DNA from: JBBCJT01 sp037190665
GTDB taxonomy: Bacteria; Pseudomonadota; Alphaproteobacteria; Acetobacterales; Acetobacteraceae
Assembly: GCA_037190665.1 (NCBI GenBank)
Contig: JBBCJT010000006.1
Coordinates: 1 to 24,141 of the forward strand
Direction: 5' to 3'
DNA length: 24,141 bases
Made by a program: the position numbers and the translations under genes
The notes under the pieces: generated by a model
Database searches by the model: none
Told to the model about the DNA's origin: nothing
What the model saw: only the letters and a program-made list of their open reading frames with translations
In this document: positions 7,690 through 14,633 of the stretch, one piece after another
Numbering within the stretch: the stretch's first letter is position 1
Layout: every line of letters starts with the position of its first letter

Positions 7690-7730
7690 ACCCTCACCCC
7701 GGCCCTCTCCCGCAGGCGGGAGAGGGAGAA
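7690..7730 (+). repeat. Palindromic intergenic repeat, unit B
   Basis: An 11-bp perfect stem (7703-7713 with 7716-7726, arms CCCTCTCCCGC and GCGGGAGAGGG) is preceded by ACCCTCACCCCGG. The first 22 bases (7690-7711) recur identically at 16244-16265. This is a REP-like dispersed element. Confidence 0.82.
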
Positions 7731-7809
7731 GAAGGGCCTCGCCTCGATCAGGGGAGAAAGCGCGGCGTTCCGCGGGCAAAAGCAACCCGCCGGGGCCGCG
7801 CCGTCGCGA

Positions 7810-8553
7810 TCATCCCCTGCCGATGAACGGCATCTTGGTCGCCATCACGGTCAGGAACTGCACGTTCGCCTCCAGCTCCATGTCCGCCATGTAGGCGATG
7901 CCGTCGGCCACGCGCTCGGCGTTCATCGTCGGTTCCGCCATCGTGGTGCCGTTGGCCTGCGGCACGCCGCCGGCCATGCGCGCGGTCATGTCGGTCGCCG
8001 CGTTGCCGATGTCGATCTGGCCGCAGGCGATGTCGTACTTGCGCCCGTCGAGCGAGATCTGCCGCGTCAGCCCCGTGATGGCGTGCTTGGTCGCGGTGTA
8101 GGCCACGCTCTCCGGCCGCGGCACGTGGGCGGAGATGGAGCCGTTGTTGACGATCCGCCCGCCCATCGGGCGCTGGTCCTTCATGATGCGGTAGGCCGCC
8201 CGCGCGCACAGGAAGGCGCCGGTCAGGTTGATCGCCACCACCTGGTTCCAGGCATCGAGCGGCGTGTCCTCGAACGCGAAGCGCGCACCCATGCCGGCGT
8301 TGTTGAACAGGAAATCGAGCCGGCCGAATTCGGACTTCACCCGCGCGAAGGCGGCGTCGACGTCCGCCTCCTTCGTCAGGTCGGCGGCGTGCGGCACGAT
8401 CCGGCCGCCCTGCGCCATGGACGCGGTCTGCTTCAGCGCGTCCTCGCGCCGGCCCAGCACCATCACCGTCCAGCCGCGCTTCGCGAGCCCCAGCGCGCTG
8501 GCCCTGCCCACGCCGCTGCCGCCGCCGGTGATCACCGCGTACCGATCCGCCAT
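7810..8553 (-). CDS. SDR family NAD(P)-dependent oxidoreductase (classical)
   Basis: This is a 247-residue classical short-chain dehydrogenase. The cofactor loop TGGGSGVG (9-16), NNAG (84-87), catalytic S139 in NNGSISAHV and the YxxxK pair (Y152, K156 in AYTATKHA) are all present, so it should be active. AADLT at the end of strand 4 and R35 after strand 2 lean toward NADP(H). The substrate is not predictable. It starts at ATG 8551-8553 with GGAGG nine bases upstream; the longer reading to 8631 runs into the stress-protein gene. It follows that gene on the same strand after 49 bp. The 3' side faces the palindromic repeat pair. Confidence 0.92.
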   Translation of the reverse strand: MADRYAVITGGGSGVGRASALGLAKRGWTVMVLGRREDALKQTASMAQGGRIVPHAADLTKEADVDAAFARVKSEFGRLDFLFNNAGMGARFAFEDTPLDAWNQVVAINLTGAFLCARAAYRIMKDQRPMGGRIVNNGSISAHVPRPESVAYTATKHAITGLTRQISLDGRKYDIACGQIDIGNAATDMTARMAGGVPQANGTTMAEPTMNAERVADGIAYMADMELEANVQFLTVMATKMPFIGRG

Positions 8554-8602
8554 CCGTTTCCTCCGTCCCTCTGCGGCCGCGAACGTGCCGCGTGGCGATC
8601 GA

Positions 8603-8968
8603 TCAGTCCACCAGGCAGATGTCGGTGGCACCCAGCGCCTGCATCAGCGCGCGGGCGCGCTCGGCCTCCGCGGGGTCGGTGGTGGTGACGACGAGCAGCC
8701 CGGCACCGGCATCCTGCTCGGCCTCCTCCTCGTCGGCGGCCTCGTCGATGGCGCGGGCCACCCGCATGCCGTCGCCGATGTTGCCCGCGCTCGCCGCGGT
8801 GACGGCGATGCCGGCGATCGCGCCGGCGATGCTCGCCTCCAGCGGCACGCCCTCATCGGTCCAGTCGCCGGCGATGATACTGGCCCGGTCGAAGCCGGCC
8901 GCCTCGAGCTCCGCGGCGGCGCGCTCCATCAGGCCACGTTCGTGGAAGACTGCGCCGATACCCTGCAT
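8603..8968 (-). CDS. YflT/17M-like general stress protein (tentative)
   Basis: This is a 121-residue protein. The pattern fits the small general-stress family (YflT/17M-like). It opens with AVFHERGLMERAAAELEAAG, as in a ferredoxin-like half with an amphipathic helix. A Gly/Ala-rich hydrophobic hairpin follows (SIAGAIAGIAVTAASAGNIG, about 45-64), then an acidic segment (DEAADEEEAEQD), and finally LLVVTTTDPAEAERARALMQ with a C-terminal strand. The Gly/Ala stretch could insert into or lie on a membrane. It starts at ATG 8966-8968 with GGGAGG five bases upstream. It is divergent from threonine dehydratase (57 bp apart) and upstream of the SDR. Function in stress is inference from family resemblance only. 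Confidence 0.75.
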   Translation of the reverse strand: MQGIGAVFHERGLMERAAAELEAAGFDRASIIAGDWTDEGVPLEASIAGAIAGIAVTAASAGNIGDGMRVARAIDEAADEEEAEQDAGAGLLVVTTTDPAEAERARALMQALGATDICLVD

Positions 8969-9025
8969 CGCGACCTCCCGGCTGGATGACTTGCAGGGGC
9001 GCGGCGCGGCTGCCAGCGTCCGCCC

Positions 9026-9982
9026 ATGCTGAACCTGACGGAGATAGAGGAGGCCGCGCGGATCGTCCACGCCGCCTTTGCCCCCACACCGCAATACGCC
9101 TGGCCCCTGCTGGCGGAACGCCTCGGGACCGAGGTCTGGCTCAAGCACGAGAACCACACCCCCACCGGCGCCTTCAAGGTGCGCGGCGGGCTGACCTATT
9201 TCGACCGGCTGCGCCGGCGGGGGAGCGCCGTGCGGGGCGTGATCTCGGCCACGCGCGGCAATCACGGCCAGTCGCTTGCCTATGCGGGCGCGAAAGCCGG
9301 CGTTCCCGTCCGCATCGTCGTGCCGCACGGCAACAGCGCGGAGAAGAACGCGGCGATGCGCGCGCTGGGCGCCACACTGATCGAGCACGGCGCGGATTTC
9401 GACGCCGCGCGGATCGAGGCGGCGCGGATCGGCGACGCCGAGGGCCTGACCTTCGCCCCGTCCTTCCATGCCGACCTCGTCGCCGGCGTGGCCACGTATT
9501 CGCTGGAGCTGCTGCGCGCGGTGCCGGATCTGGACGTGCTGTACGTGCCGATCGGCCTCGGGTCGGGCATCTGCGGGGCGATCGTGGTGCGCGACCTGCT
9601 GGGGTTGCGGACCGAGATCGTCGGCGTGCAGAGCGCGGGCGCGCCGGCCTACGCGGAGTCGCTCGCGGCCGGCCGCGTGGTGGAGATCCCGCGCGCGGAC
9701 ACCTTCGCCGACGGCATGGCAACGCGCATCCCCGATCCGGCGGCGTTCGCGATGATCCGCGCGGGCGTGGCGCGCATCGTCACGGTGACGGATGACGAGG
9801 TGGCTGCCGCGATCCGCGCGCTGTGGACCGACACGCACAACCTCGCCGAAGGCGCGGGCGCGGCCGCATTGGCGGCGGCGATGCAGGAGAAGGCGTCGCT
9901 GCGGGGCAGGCGTGTGGGCGCGGTCCTCAGCGGGGGGAATATCGATCTGGATCTGTTCAGGCGATGTGTGATGGCTTCGTGA
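9026..9982 (+). CDS. Threonine dehydratase-like PLP enzyme
   Basis: This is a 318-residue fold-type II PLP enzyme without an ACT regulatory domain, the length of catabolic (TdcB-like) threonine/serine dehydratases rather than IlvA. The PLP lysine is K51 in TPTGAFKVRGG, the cofactor-anchoring loop is SATRGNHGQS (74-83), and the Gly-rich phosphate-binding loop is PIGLGSGICG. The C-terminal AVLSGGNIDLDLF is the usual SGGN motif. The reaction would be deamination of L-threonine to 2-oxobutyrate, or of serine to pyruvate. The absence of an ACT domain argues against isoleucine feedback control. The start at ATG 9026 agrees with where homology begins. A related fold-type II activity (racemase, hydroxyamino-acid lyase) cannot be excluded. 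Confidence 0.9.
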   Translation: MLNLTEIEEAARIVHAAFAPTPQYAWPLLAERLGTEVWLKHENHTPTGAFKVRGGLTYFDRLRRRGSAVRGVISATRGNHGQSLAYAGAKAGVPVRIVVPHGNSAEKNAAMRALGATLIEHGADFDAARIEAARIGDAEGLTFAPSFHADLVAGVATYSLELLRAVPDLDVLYVPIGLGSGICGAIVVRDLLGLRTEIVGVQSAGAPAYAESLAAGRVVEIPRADTFADGMATRIPDPAAFAMIRAGVARIVTVTDDEVAAAIRALWTDTHNLAEGAGAAALAAAMQEKASLRGRRVGAVLSGGNIDLDLFRRCVMAS

Positions 9983-9984
9983 TA

Positions 9985-10001
9985 ACCGGCGCTAGGCCGG
10001 T
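9985..10001. terminator. Weak hairpin between convergent genes
   Basis: A 6-bp stem, ACCGGC (9985-9990) with GCCGGT (9996-10001) and a 5-base loop, sits across the 9-bp gap between the threonine dehydratase and glycosyltransferase stops. No T-run follows, so its role as a terminator is uncertain. Confidence 0.3.
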
Positions 10002-11275
10002 GGAGCGTCAGCCAGGCTGATACGGGCGGAGAGAAGGCCAAACCCCAGCACGCGCTCGTCAGCGCTGGTGCCGAGATCCTTCGGAGAGACCGGTGCGTCG
10101 ATCTCGAACCGCAGCGTCAGCAGACGCCGTCCGCGAATGACCTCGGCGGGAATCCTGACCGATACCTCCGTCGCCAGCAATGAATCGGACGCCCATCGCT
10201 CAACCTGCCTGTCGTTGGCATAGATCGTTACGATCTGCCTGCCTGCTTTGGCACCAAACAGCACACAGGCGCATATATCGAGGGCAAGATCGGAATCAGG
10301 CAGCTCCGGGAGGCTGACACGCAGCTCCGCCGAATGCCCCTCGGCCCAACGTCCCCACTCCTCGGGCACTGACCATCCCCGCCCGAGATACGTGCTGGCC
10401 AGAGTTCCTTGAAACGCCAGGGTCTCACCCAGTTCATAGTCGAGCGGCAGGGCGCCCAGCGCGCAGCTCCGCGGCTTGACCGCGAGCGATGGGAAGCGCT
10501 CTGCCAGTGTCCGGGTTACCCGGTCGAATTCCGGCAGATACAGGCGCCTGAACCGCCGCTGGTAGCCGGGTTCCTCCTCATAGAGGATGAGAGATCGAAA
10601 CTGGCTTCCGTCGTTCGGCGTGTGCGTGTCGTACCGCGCGACCTTGGTCATCCGCCGGGCGCGGTCGTGCAGGGCCCAGCTCAGATGGATCATCGCGGCC
10701 TCGACCGGCGCATCGGCAAGCACGAGGTCGTCCAGATGGAAATTGGGCGTATGTCCGGTTGTCTGGTAGCGGACCCGATCCGCCCGATAGAGGCGCCACT
10801 GCCGGTGCGTCTCCGCATCGTACAGGGTGTGCCGAAGGAGCTTTCCATCCGGGGCAACGGCGCACTCGTATCGCGGGAAGCTGTATGCGTCGACCTCGTC
10901 GATCAGGATGGCGTCGCGCACGAACTCCATCATCGCGGCCGACGGAAGCTCGTCGCAGTCGATCCTGAGGATCCAGCGGCTGCCGCATTGACGCGACATC
11001 GTCTCGACGATCTCGCCAACCCTCGAACTCTCGTTCCGGATAACCCGCACGTCGGCAGCGGCGCCGCGCGCAACCTCGAGCGTCGCATCGGCGCTCTTGT
11101 GATCCACGAACACCGTGACCGGAACGTCGAGCTCCCGCGCATAGAACGACAGAACGAGATCTATGTACGCCTGGGAGTTGATCGTCGGAACGATGATGGT
11201 CAGATCGGGAACTGACCGGGCACACACGATCGGGCAATCCTTCGCTGCGTCGTCATCCTTCAGGCCCGCCGCCAC
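9992..11275 (-). CDS. Family 2 glycosyltransferase with C-terminal accessory domain
   Basis: This is a 427-residue cytoplasmic protein. The N-terminal GT-A domain starts at DLTIIVPTINSQAYIDLVLS (24-43) and carries the metal/nucleotide-sugar DxD as DCD (106-108 in WILRIDCDELP). HLDDLVLAD and a later HLSW segment fit the acceptor side of GT2 enzymes. The last 100 residues form a separate beta-rich part ending SPKDLGTSADERVLGFGL. This matches the C-terminal domain found on many surface-polysaccharide glycosyltransferases (DUF7024-like). It should transfer a sugar from a nucleotide donor onto a lipid- or glycan-linked acceptor. GTG 11275 is used; a GTG at 11227 with AAGGA upstream is an alternative and would still keep the domain whole. 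The gene has visibly less G/C-biased codons than its neighbours. It is divergent from the methyltransferase-like gene at 11414. Confidence 0.87.
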   Translation of the reverse strand: MAAGLKDDDAAKDCPIVCARSVPDLTIIVPTINSQAYIDLVLSFYARELDVPVTVFVDHKSADATLEVARGAAADVRVIRNESSRVGEIVETMSRQCGSRWILRIDCDELPSAAMMEFVRDAILIDEVDAYSFPRYECAVAPDGKLLRHTLYDAETHRQWRLYRADRVRYQTTGHTPNFHLDDLVLADAPVEAAMIHLSWALHDRARRMTKVARYDTHTPNDGSQFRSLILYEEEPGYQRRFRRLYLPEFDRVTRTLAERFPSLAVKPRSCALGALPLDYELGETLAFQGTLASTYLGRGWSVPEEWGRWAEGHSAELRVSLPELPDSDLALDICACVLFGAKAGRQIVTIYANDRQVERWASDSLLATEVSVRIPAEVIRGRRLLTLRFEIDAPVSPKDLGTSADERVLGFGLLSARISLADAPPA

Positions 11276-11413
11276 AGCAACGTGGCAGCGTGGCGGCTGG
11301 TCGAAGACCTCGTTTCAGGCTCCGCGCCAGAATGCCGAAAAACTTCCCGCGGCTGGACTGGCGCGCCATGATCGCAAAGGCCGGCTGCGACTCTGCACCC
11401 GACCGGAGGACGG

Positions 11414-12040
11414 ATGGAACAGTTTAAGTACATCGGTGCGGATGGCAAGTTCGACTACGATCATTACCGACGCGTCCAGCAGGACGGCAATCGACGGAAG
11501 ATCGACTTCCAGTGGGTCGATGAAGCGAGCATTATCTTCCTGTCCGCCGAGATCCGAAAGCGGATCGCCCTGCCGCGGTTCGGGATCTGCCATGGAACGC
11601 GGCGCGGGAACGAGCAGATGTGGTTCTCTCGCCATCTGGGCGACTGCGTGGTGATCGGCACCGAGATATCGGACACGGCGCAAGATTTTCCGCGGACGGT
11701 TCAGTGGGATTTCCACAATCCGCGCGATGAGTGGGTCGGCAGTGCCGACTTCGTCTACAGCAACTCATGGGATCACAGCTTCGACCCTCCCCGGATGTTC
11801 AAGGTCTGGGCCGATCAGCTGCGGCGCGGCGGCCTCCTGATTCTTGAACATACGCACTATCATCTGGAAGCGAACGAGCTGGACCCGTTCGGGGCGAATC
11901 CCGATGAACTGCTGCACCTGCTGCTGTCCATCGACGGCCAGCCGCTGGAGCTGGACACGACGCTCGTGGAGACACCAGGCATCATGTTCAACGGCACGCA
12001 GCACATAGAAACGACGTACGTGCTGATGCGAAGAACCTGA
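11414..12040 (+). CDS. Small methyltransferase-like protein (type 11 class)
   Basis: This is a 208-residue protein with the outline of a class I SAM methyltransferase but a poor SAM loop. GICHGTRRGNEQMWF (58-71) stands where motif I is expected, VVIGTEIS (79-86) would be the strand-2 acidic end, SADFVYSNSWDHSFDP (110-125) resembles motif IV with the SNS/NSWDH seen in methyltransferases of the type 11 group, and LRRGGLLILEHT (136-147) is a good post-I/VI strand. The ATG has GGAGG upstream at close spacing. It lies between a glycosyltransferase and an FkbM methyltransferase, which suggests modification of a glycan or its lipid carrier. The substrate is unknown. A nucleotide-sugar or lipid-linked acceptor is a guess from the neighbourhood. 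Codon use is more A/T-rich than flanking genes. Confidence 0.68.
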   Translation: MEQFKYIGADGKFDYDHYRRVQQDGNRRKIDFQWVDEASIIFLSAEIRKRIALPRFGICHGTRRGNEQMWFSRHLGDCVVIGTEISDTAQDFPRTVQWDFHNPRDEWVGSADFVYSNSWDHSFDPPRMFKVWADQLRRGGLLILEHTHYHLEANELDPFGANPDELLHLLLSIDGQPLELDTTLVETPGIMFNGTQHIETTYVLMRRT

Positions 12041-12079
12041 CAGGGAAAGCCGGACAACAGCCGCGGTCGGGGCTGACCG

Positions 12080-12784
12080 TTATCTGGCGAGAATGCCGAT
12101 AAGCTCCTCGCTGAAGGAGATCCGCTTCTCCCCGCCGTTATCGGCATTCGACCGGCCCGGCTTGTCCACGCCCGCATCCCAGGCGGAACTGCAGCCATCG
12201 ACGATGCGGTCATGCAGCTCGGCGGTCACGACAGCGACGCTGTCGATCCAGGAATGCTCCCGCAACAGCTCCCTTTCCGATCCTTCGATGTCGATCTTCA
12301 CCAGGGAGACGATGTTGCCGGCGGGAGAGTACTTCCGAAGGATCTCGTGGATGGTCCGCACGTCGACATCTTCCACAGCCACTGGTGACGCCTGATCCTT
12401 GGGGGCGCTCACCAGAGTATATCCCCACGCCCCTGTCTTGCGGGAGAAGAGTGCCTGCCTGGACCTTGCCCCGCCTACGGCAGCATTTACGGGGATGACG
12501 TTCCTGTATCTGCTGGTGTTCAGAAACAGCATCTCGAAGTTCGCACGATTCGGTTCGACGGAGATCACCGTGGCGTTCGGTATGGCGGTCGCGAACTTTA
12601 TCGCGGCCGTTCCGATATAGCCGCCAAGATCCAGTATGGTGTTGGGCTTCTTCGTCTCAGCAAGAAGCTTGCATACATGGTCGAACTCGCCCCCGAGATT
12701 GGATTGGGCGACCTGGATATCCGGAGTGCCATCTCTGATCAGAATGTCTGTGCCATGGACATTCTCCGTTCTCACATATTGCAT
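12080..12784 (-). CDS. FkbM family methyltransferase
   Basis: This is a 234-residue SAM-dependent methyltransferase of the FkbM family, which usually O-methylates sugars or polyketides. Motif I is TILDLGGYIGTAAIKFA (49-65), the strand-2 acidic end is ISVEPNRANFEML (74-86), the family signature VKIDIEGSERELL (162-174) is present, and VVTAELHDR (185-193) follows. It starts at ATG 12782-12784. The C-terminal 30 residues (NADNGGEKRISFSEELIGIL) are complete to a normal stop. It is convergent with the methyltransferase-like gene (39-bp gap). With the family 2 glycosyltransferase it forms a short glycan-modification cassette. A/T-richer codon use than the genome background suggests lateral transfer. 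Target sugar unknown. Confidence 0.88.
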   Translation of the reverse strand: MQYVRTENVHGTDILIRDGTPDIQVAQSNLGGEFDHVCKLLAETKKPNTILDLGGYIGTAAIKFATAIPNATVISVEPNRANFEMLFLNTSRYRNVIPVNAAVGGARSRQALFSRKTGAWGYTLVSAPKDQASPVAVEDVDVRTIHEILRKYSPAGNIVSLVKIDIEGSERELLREHSWIDSVAVVTAELHDRIVDGCSSAWDAGVDKPGRSNADNGGEKRISFSEELIGILAR

Positions 12785-13074
12785 CGCCAGCTTCGCTGCG
12801 TCACCATGTGCTGGATATCAGATGAACGGCATCTCTCACAAAGCGCACGGCCGGCAAGAAGAACGTCGGTGGATGGCGTTCCCGATATCCATCGCGCGGC
12901 GATCTGAAGGATGACCTCGGAAACCGGCGATACCGACCATTACCTGCCGCGACCGGCGCCTGTCGCGCCCAGCCGCACCGCGCAAGCGGGCCTGTGTCTT
13001 CCACCAGCAGCATGTCGCGCGCCAGTCCGGCAAGGCCGCGTACGACAGGCGTGCAAATCCTGACGGAGCAGGCA
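12785..13074. other. Gene-free stretch between FkbM and amidohydrolase
   Basis: Both flanking genes are transcribed away from this 290-bp stretch, so it should hold two promoters, but no -35/-10 pair is convincing. Open frames across it are composed of Arg/Ala/Ser-rich or disordered text with no recognisable motif. The sequence changes from A/T-richer (FkbM side) to strongly G/C-rich near 12935, which may mark the edge of the inserted cassette. Confidence 0.45.
13065..13068 (+). promoter_or_regulatory. Shine-Dalgarno deciding a GTG start
   Basis: GGAG six bases before the GTG at 13075. It favours this start over the upstream GTG at 12994, whose extra 27 residues look non-conserved. Confidence 0.5.
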
Positions 13075-14268
13075 GTGTCATTGCTAGTGAACAACGTCCG
13101 CCCCCTCGGCGGACACGCGACCGACGTGCTGGTCCGCGACGGGCGGATCGCCGCCATCGGCACCAACCTCGAAATCCCCCCGGGCACGCCCACCGAGGAC
13201 GGCAACGGTGCGCTGCTGCTGCCCGCGCTGATCGAGGGCCATACCCATCTCGACAAGACGCTGTGGCACCTGAAGCAGTGGGTGACCAACGATGTCGGCC
13301 CGACGATCCAGGACAAGATCGACAACGAACGCCACTGGCGCGCCGCCAACGCGCATGATGCGGGCGAAGCCTCGCTCGCCATGGCGAAGCTGTTCCTCGC
13401 CAGCGGCACCACGCGCATCCGCAGCTTCGTCGATATCGACACCGAGGCGGGGCTGAAGCACCTGCACGGCATCCTCGCCACGCGGCAGGCGATGGCCGGC
13501 ACGCAGGAGATCCAGGTCGTCGCCTTCCCGCAATCGGGGCTGATGGTGCGCCTCGGCACCGATGCGCTGCTGGATGCGGCCATGGCGCAGGGTGCGGACA
13601 TCGTCGGCGGCCTCGACCCCTGCGCGATCGACCGCGATCCGGTGCGGCACCTCGACGTGGTGTTCGGCCTCGCGCAGAAGCACGGCAAGCCGGTGGACAT
13701 CCACCTGCACGAGCCGGGCGAGATGGGCGCGTTCTCGCTGGACCTGATCCTGGAACGCACCGGGGCGCTCGGCATGGCGGGCAAGGTCGTGATCAGCCAC
13801 GGCTTCTGCCTCGGCATGATCGGTGAGCGGGAGCGCGATGCGCTGCTCGACCGGATGGCGCGGCTCGACGTCTCGATCGCCACCACCGCCCCGCCCTCGC
13901 GCCCGGTGCCGCTCGCGGTGCCGTGCCGCCGCGCCGGCGTGCATCTGTTCGGCGGCAACGACGGCATCCGCGATACGTGGAATCCCTACGGCACGCCGGA
14001 CATGCTGGAGCGTGCGATGCTGATCGGACTGCGCAACAACTTCCGCCGCGACGAGGAAGTCGGCTGGGCGCTGGAATGCGTCACCGTCGAAGCGGCGCGC
14101 GGGTGCGGGTTCACCGAGTACGGGCTCGCCGAAGGCTGCCGCGCCGAGTTCGTGCTGGTGGATGCGCGCAGCGTCGCGGAGGCGGTGGTCGCGCAGCCGG
14201 TGCGCAGGCTCGTCGTCTCGGGCGGGCGGATCGTCGCCCGCGACGGCAGGCTGGTCGCGGGGCTGTGA
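13075..14268 (+). CDS. Cytosine deaminase-like amidohydrolase
   Basis: This is a 397-residue metal-dependent hydrolase of the amidohydrolase superfamily, closest in outline to cytosine deaminase. Metal ligands are visible: HTH (H56, H58 in EGHTHLDKTLW), H210 in DIHLHEPGE with the general-acid Glu213 in HxHE, H242 in VISHGFC, and Asp296/Asp300 in GGNDGIRDTW. The beta-sandwich strands at both ends (LLVNNVRPLGG near the start and RLVVSGGRIVARDGRLVAGL at the end) frame the barrel, as is typical. It should deaminate or hydrolyse an N-heterocycle such as cytosine, isocytosine or creatinine-like compounds; specificity cannot be read. Cytoplasmic. It is followed by a G/C hairpin and the small secreted protein gene. 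Codon use returns to the genome norm here. Confidence 0.9.
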   Translation: MSLLVNNVRPLGGHATDVLVRDGRIAAIGTNLEIPPGTPTEDGNGALLLPALIEGHTHLDKTLWHLKQWVTNDVGPTIQDKIDNERHWRAANAHDAGEASLAMAKLFLASGTTRIRSFVDIDTEAGLKHLHGILATRQAMAGTQEIQVVAFPQSGLMVRLGTDALLDAAMAQGADIVGGLDPCAIDRDPVRHLDVVFGLAQKHGKPVDIHLHEPGEMGAFSLDLILERTGALGMAGKVVISHGFCLGMIGERERDALLDRMARLDVSIATTAPPSRPVPLAVPCRRAGVHLFGGNDGIRDTWNPYGTPDMLERAMLIGLRNNFRRDEEVGWALECVTVEAARGCGFTEYGLAEGCRAEFVLVDARSVAEAVVAQPVRRLVVSGGRIVARDGRLVAGL

Positions 14269-14272
14269 CAGG

Positions 14273-14291
14273 CGGGGCCGCGCCGGCCCCG
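14273..14291 (+). terminator. G/C hairpin after the amidohydrolase
   Basis: An 8-bp perfect stem (14273-14280, CGGGGCCG, with 14284-14291, CGGCCCCG) and a CGC loop lie five bases after the stop codon. No T-run follows, so a terminator role is likely but not certain. Confidence 0.5.
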
Positions 14292-14368
14292 TAACGGCGA
14301 CGATCCGGCAGGGGACGAAGGCGCGGGCACAGACCCGCCCTCACATCCCCTGACGGAGAGACAAGGCC

Positions 14369-14560
14369 ATGACCAGCATCATCCGCGTTGCCGCACTCGG
14401 GCTCCTGCTCGCGGGGTCCGCCTTCGCGGGCGAAGGCAGCGCGACGCTGAACGACGGGCACACCGCCGCCCCGATGCCCGCGCCGTGGACCGGCCCGGCA
14501 CAGATGACGACGCAGATGGGCAGCTACGTCTTCAATCCCGGCCTGCAGGGCCAGAGCTGA
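14369..14560 (+). CDS. Small secreted protein, QMTxQ family copy 2
   Basis: This is an unrecognised 63-residue protein. It has a signal peptide (MTSIIR, hydrophobic VAALGLLLAGSAFA, cleavage after AFA at about residue 20) and a mature part of about 43 residues, beginning GEGSAT and containing PAQMTTQ (43-49) and SYVFNPG (52-58). It shares plan and motif order with the 65-residue gene at 3224-3421, though overall identity is low. It has no Cys, so it is not a lipoprotein and has no disulphides. GGAG lies about ten bases before the ATG, with AAGG nearer. A perfect 15-bp hairpin follows four bases after the stop. It stands alone between an amidohydrolase and a convergent alcohol dehydrogenase. 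Probably periplasmic or extracellular; function unknown. Confidence 0.75.
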   Translation: MTSIIRVAALGLLLAGSAFAGEGSATLNDGHTAAPMPAPWTGPAQMTTQMGSYVFNPGLQGQS

Positions 14561-14563
14561 CTC

Positions 14564-14598
14564 TCATGCCGGCGCGCCTTTCGGGCGCGCCGGCATGA
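14564..14598. terminator. Perfect 15-bp hairpin between convergent genes
   Basis: The arm at 14564-14578 (TCATGCCGGCGCGCC) pairs perfectly with 14584-14598 around a five-base TTTCG-type loop. It lies between the stop of the small secreted gene and the stop of the convergent alcohol dehydrogenase. Being symmetrical, it can act on both transcripts, although neither side has a long T-run. Confidence 0.7.
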
Positions 14599-14633
14599 AA
14601 CCCTTCGCTCTCCACCCCGAGGGGGCTGGCGCG

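Noticed and set aside
9992..12784. The polysaccharide cassette as a complete biosynthetic or defence system
   Set aside because: Only three genes on both strands, without transport, polymerase, nuclease or sensor components. They fit ordinary surface glycan modification.
12801..13081. Minus-strand frames between FkbM and the amidohydrolase as a possible transposase remnant
   Set aside because: No DDE, integrase or other recognisable motif and no terminal inverted repeats. The text looks like random translation of G/C-rich DNA.
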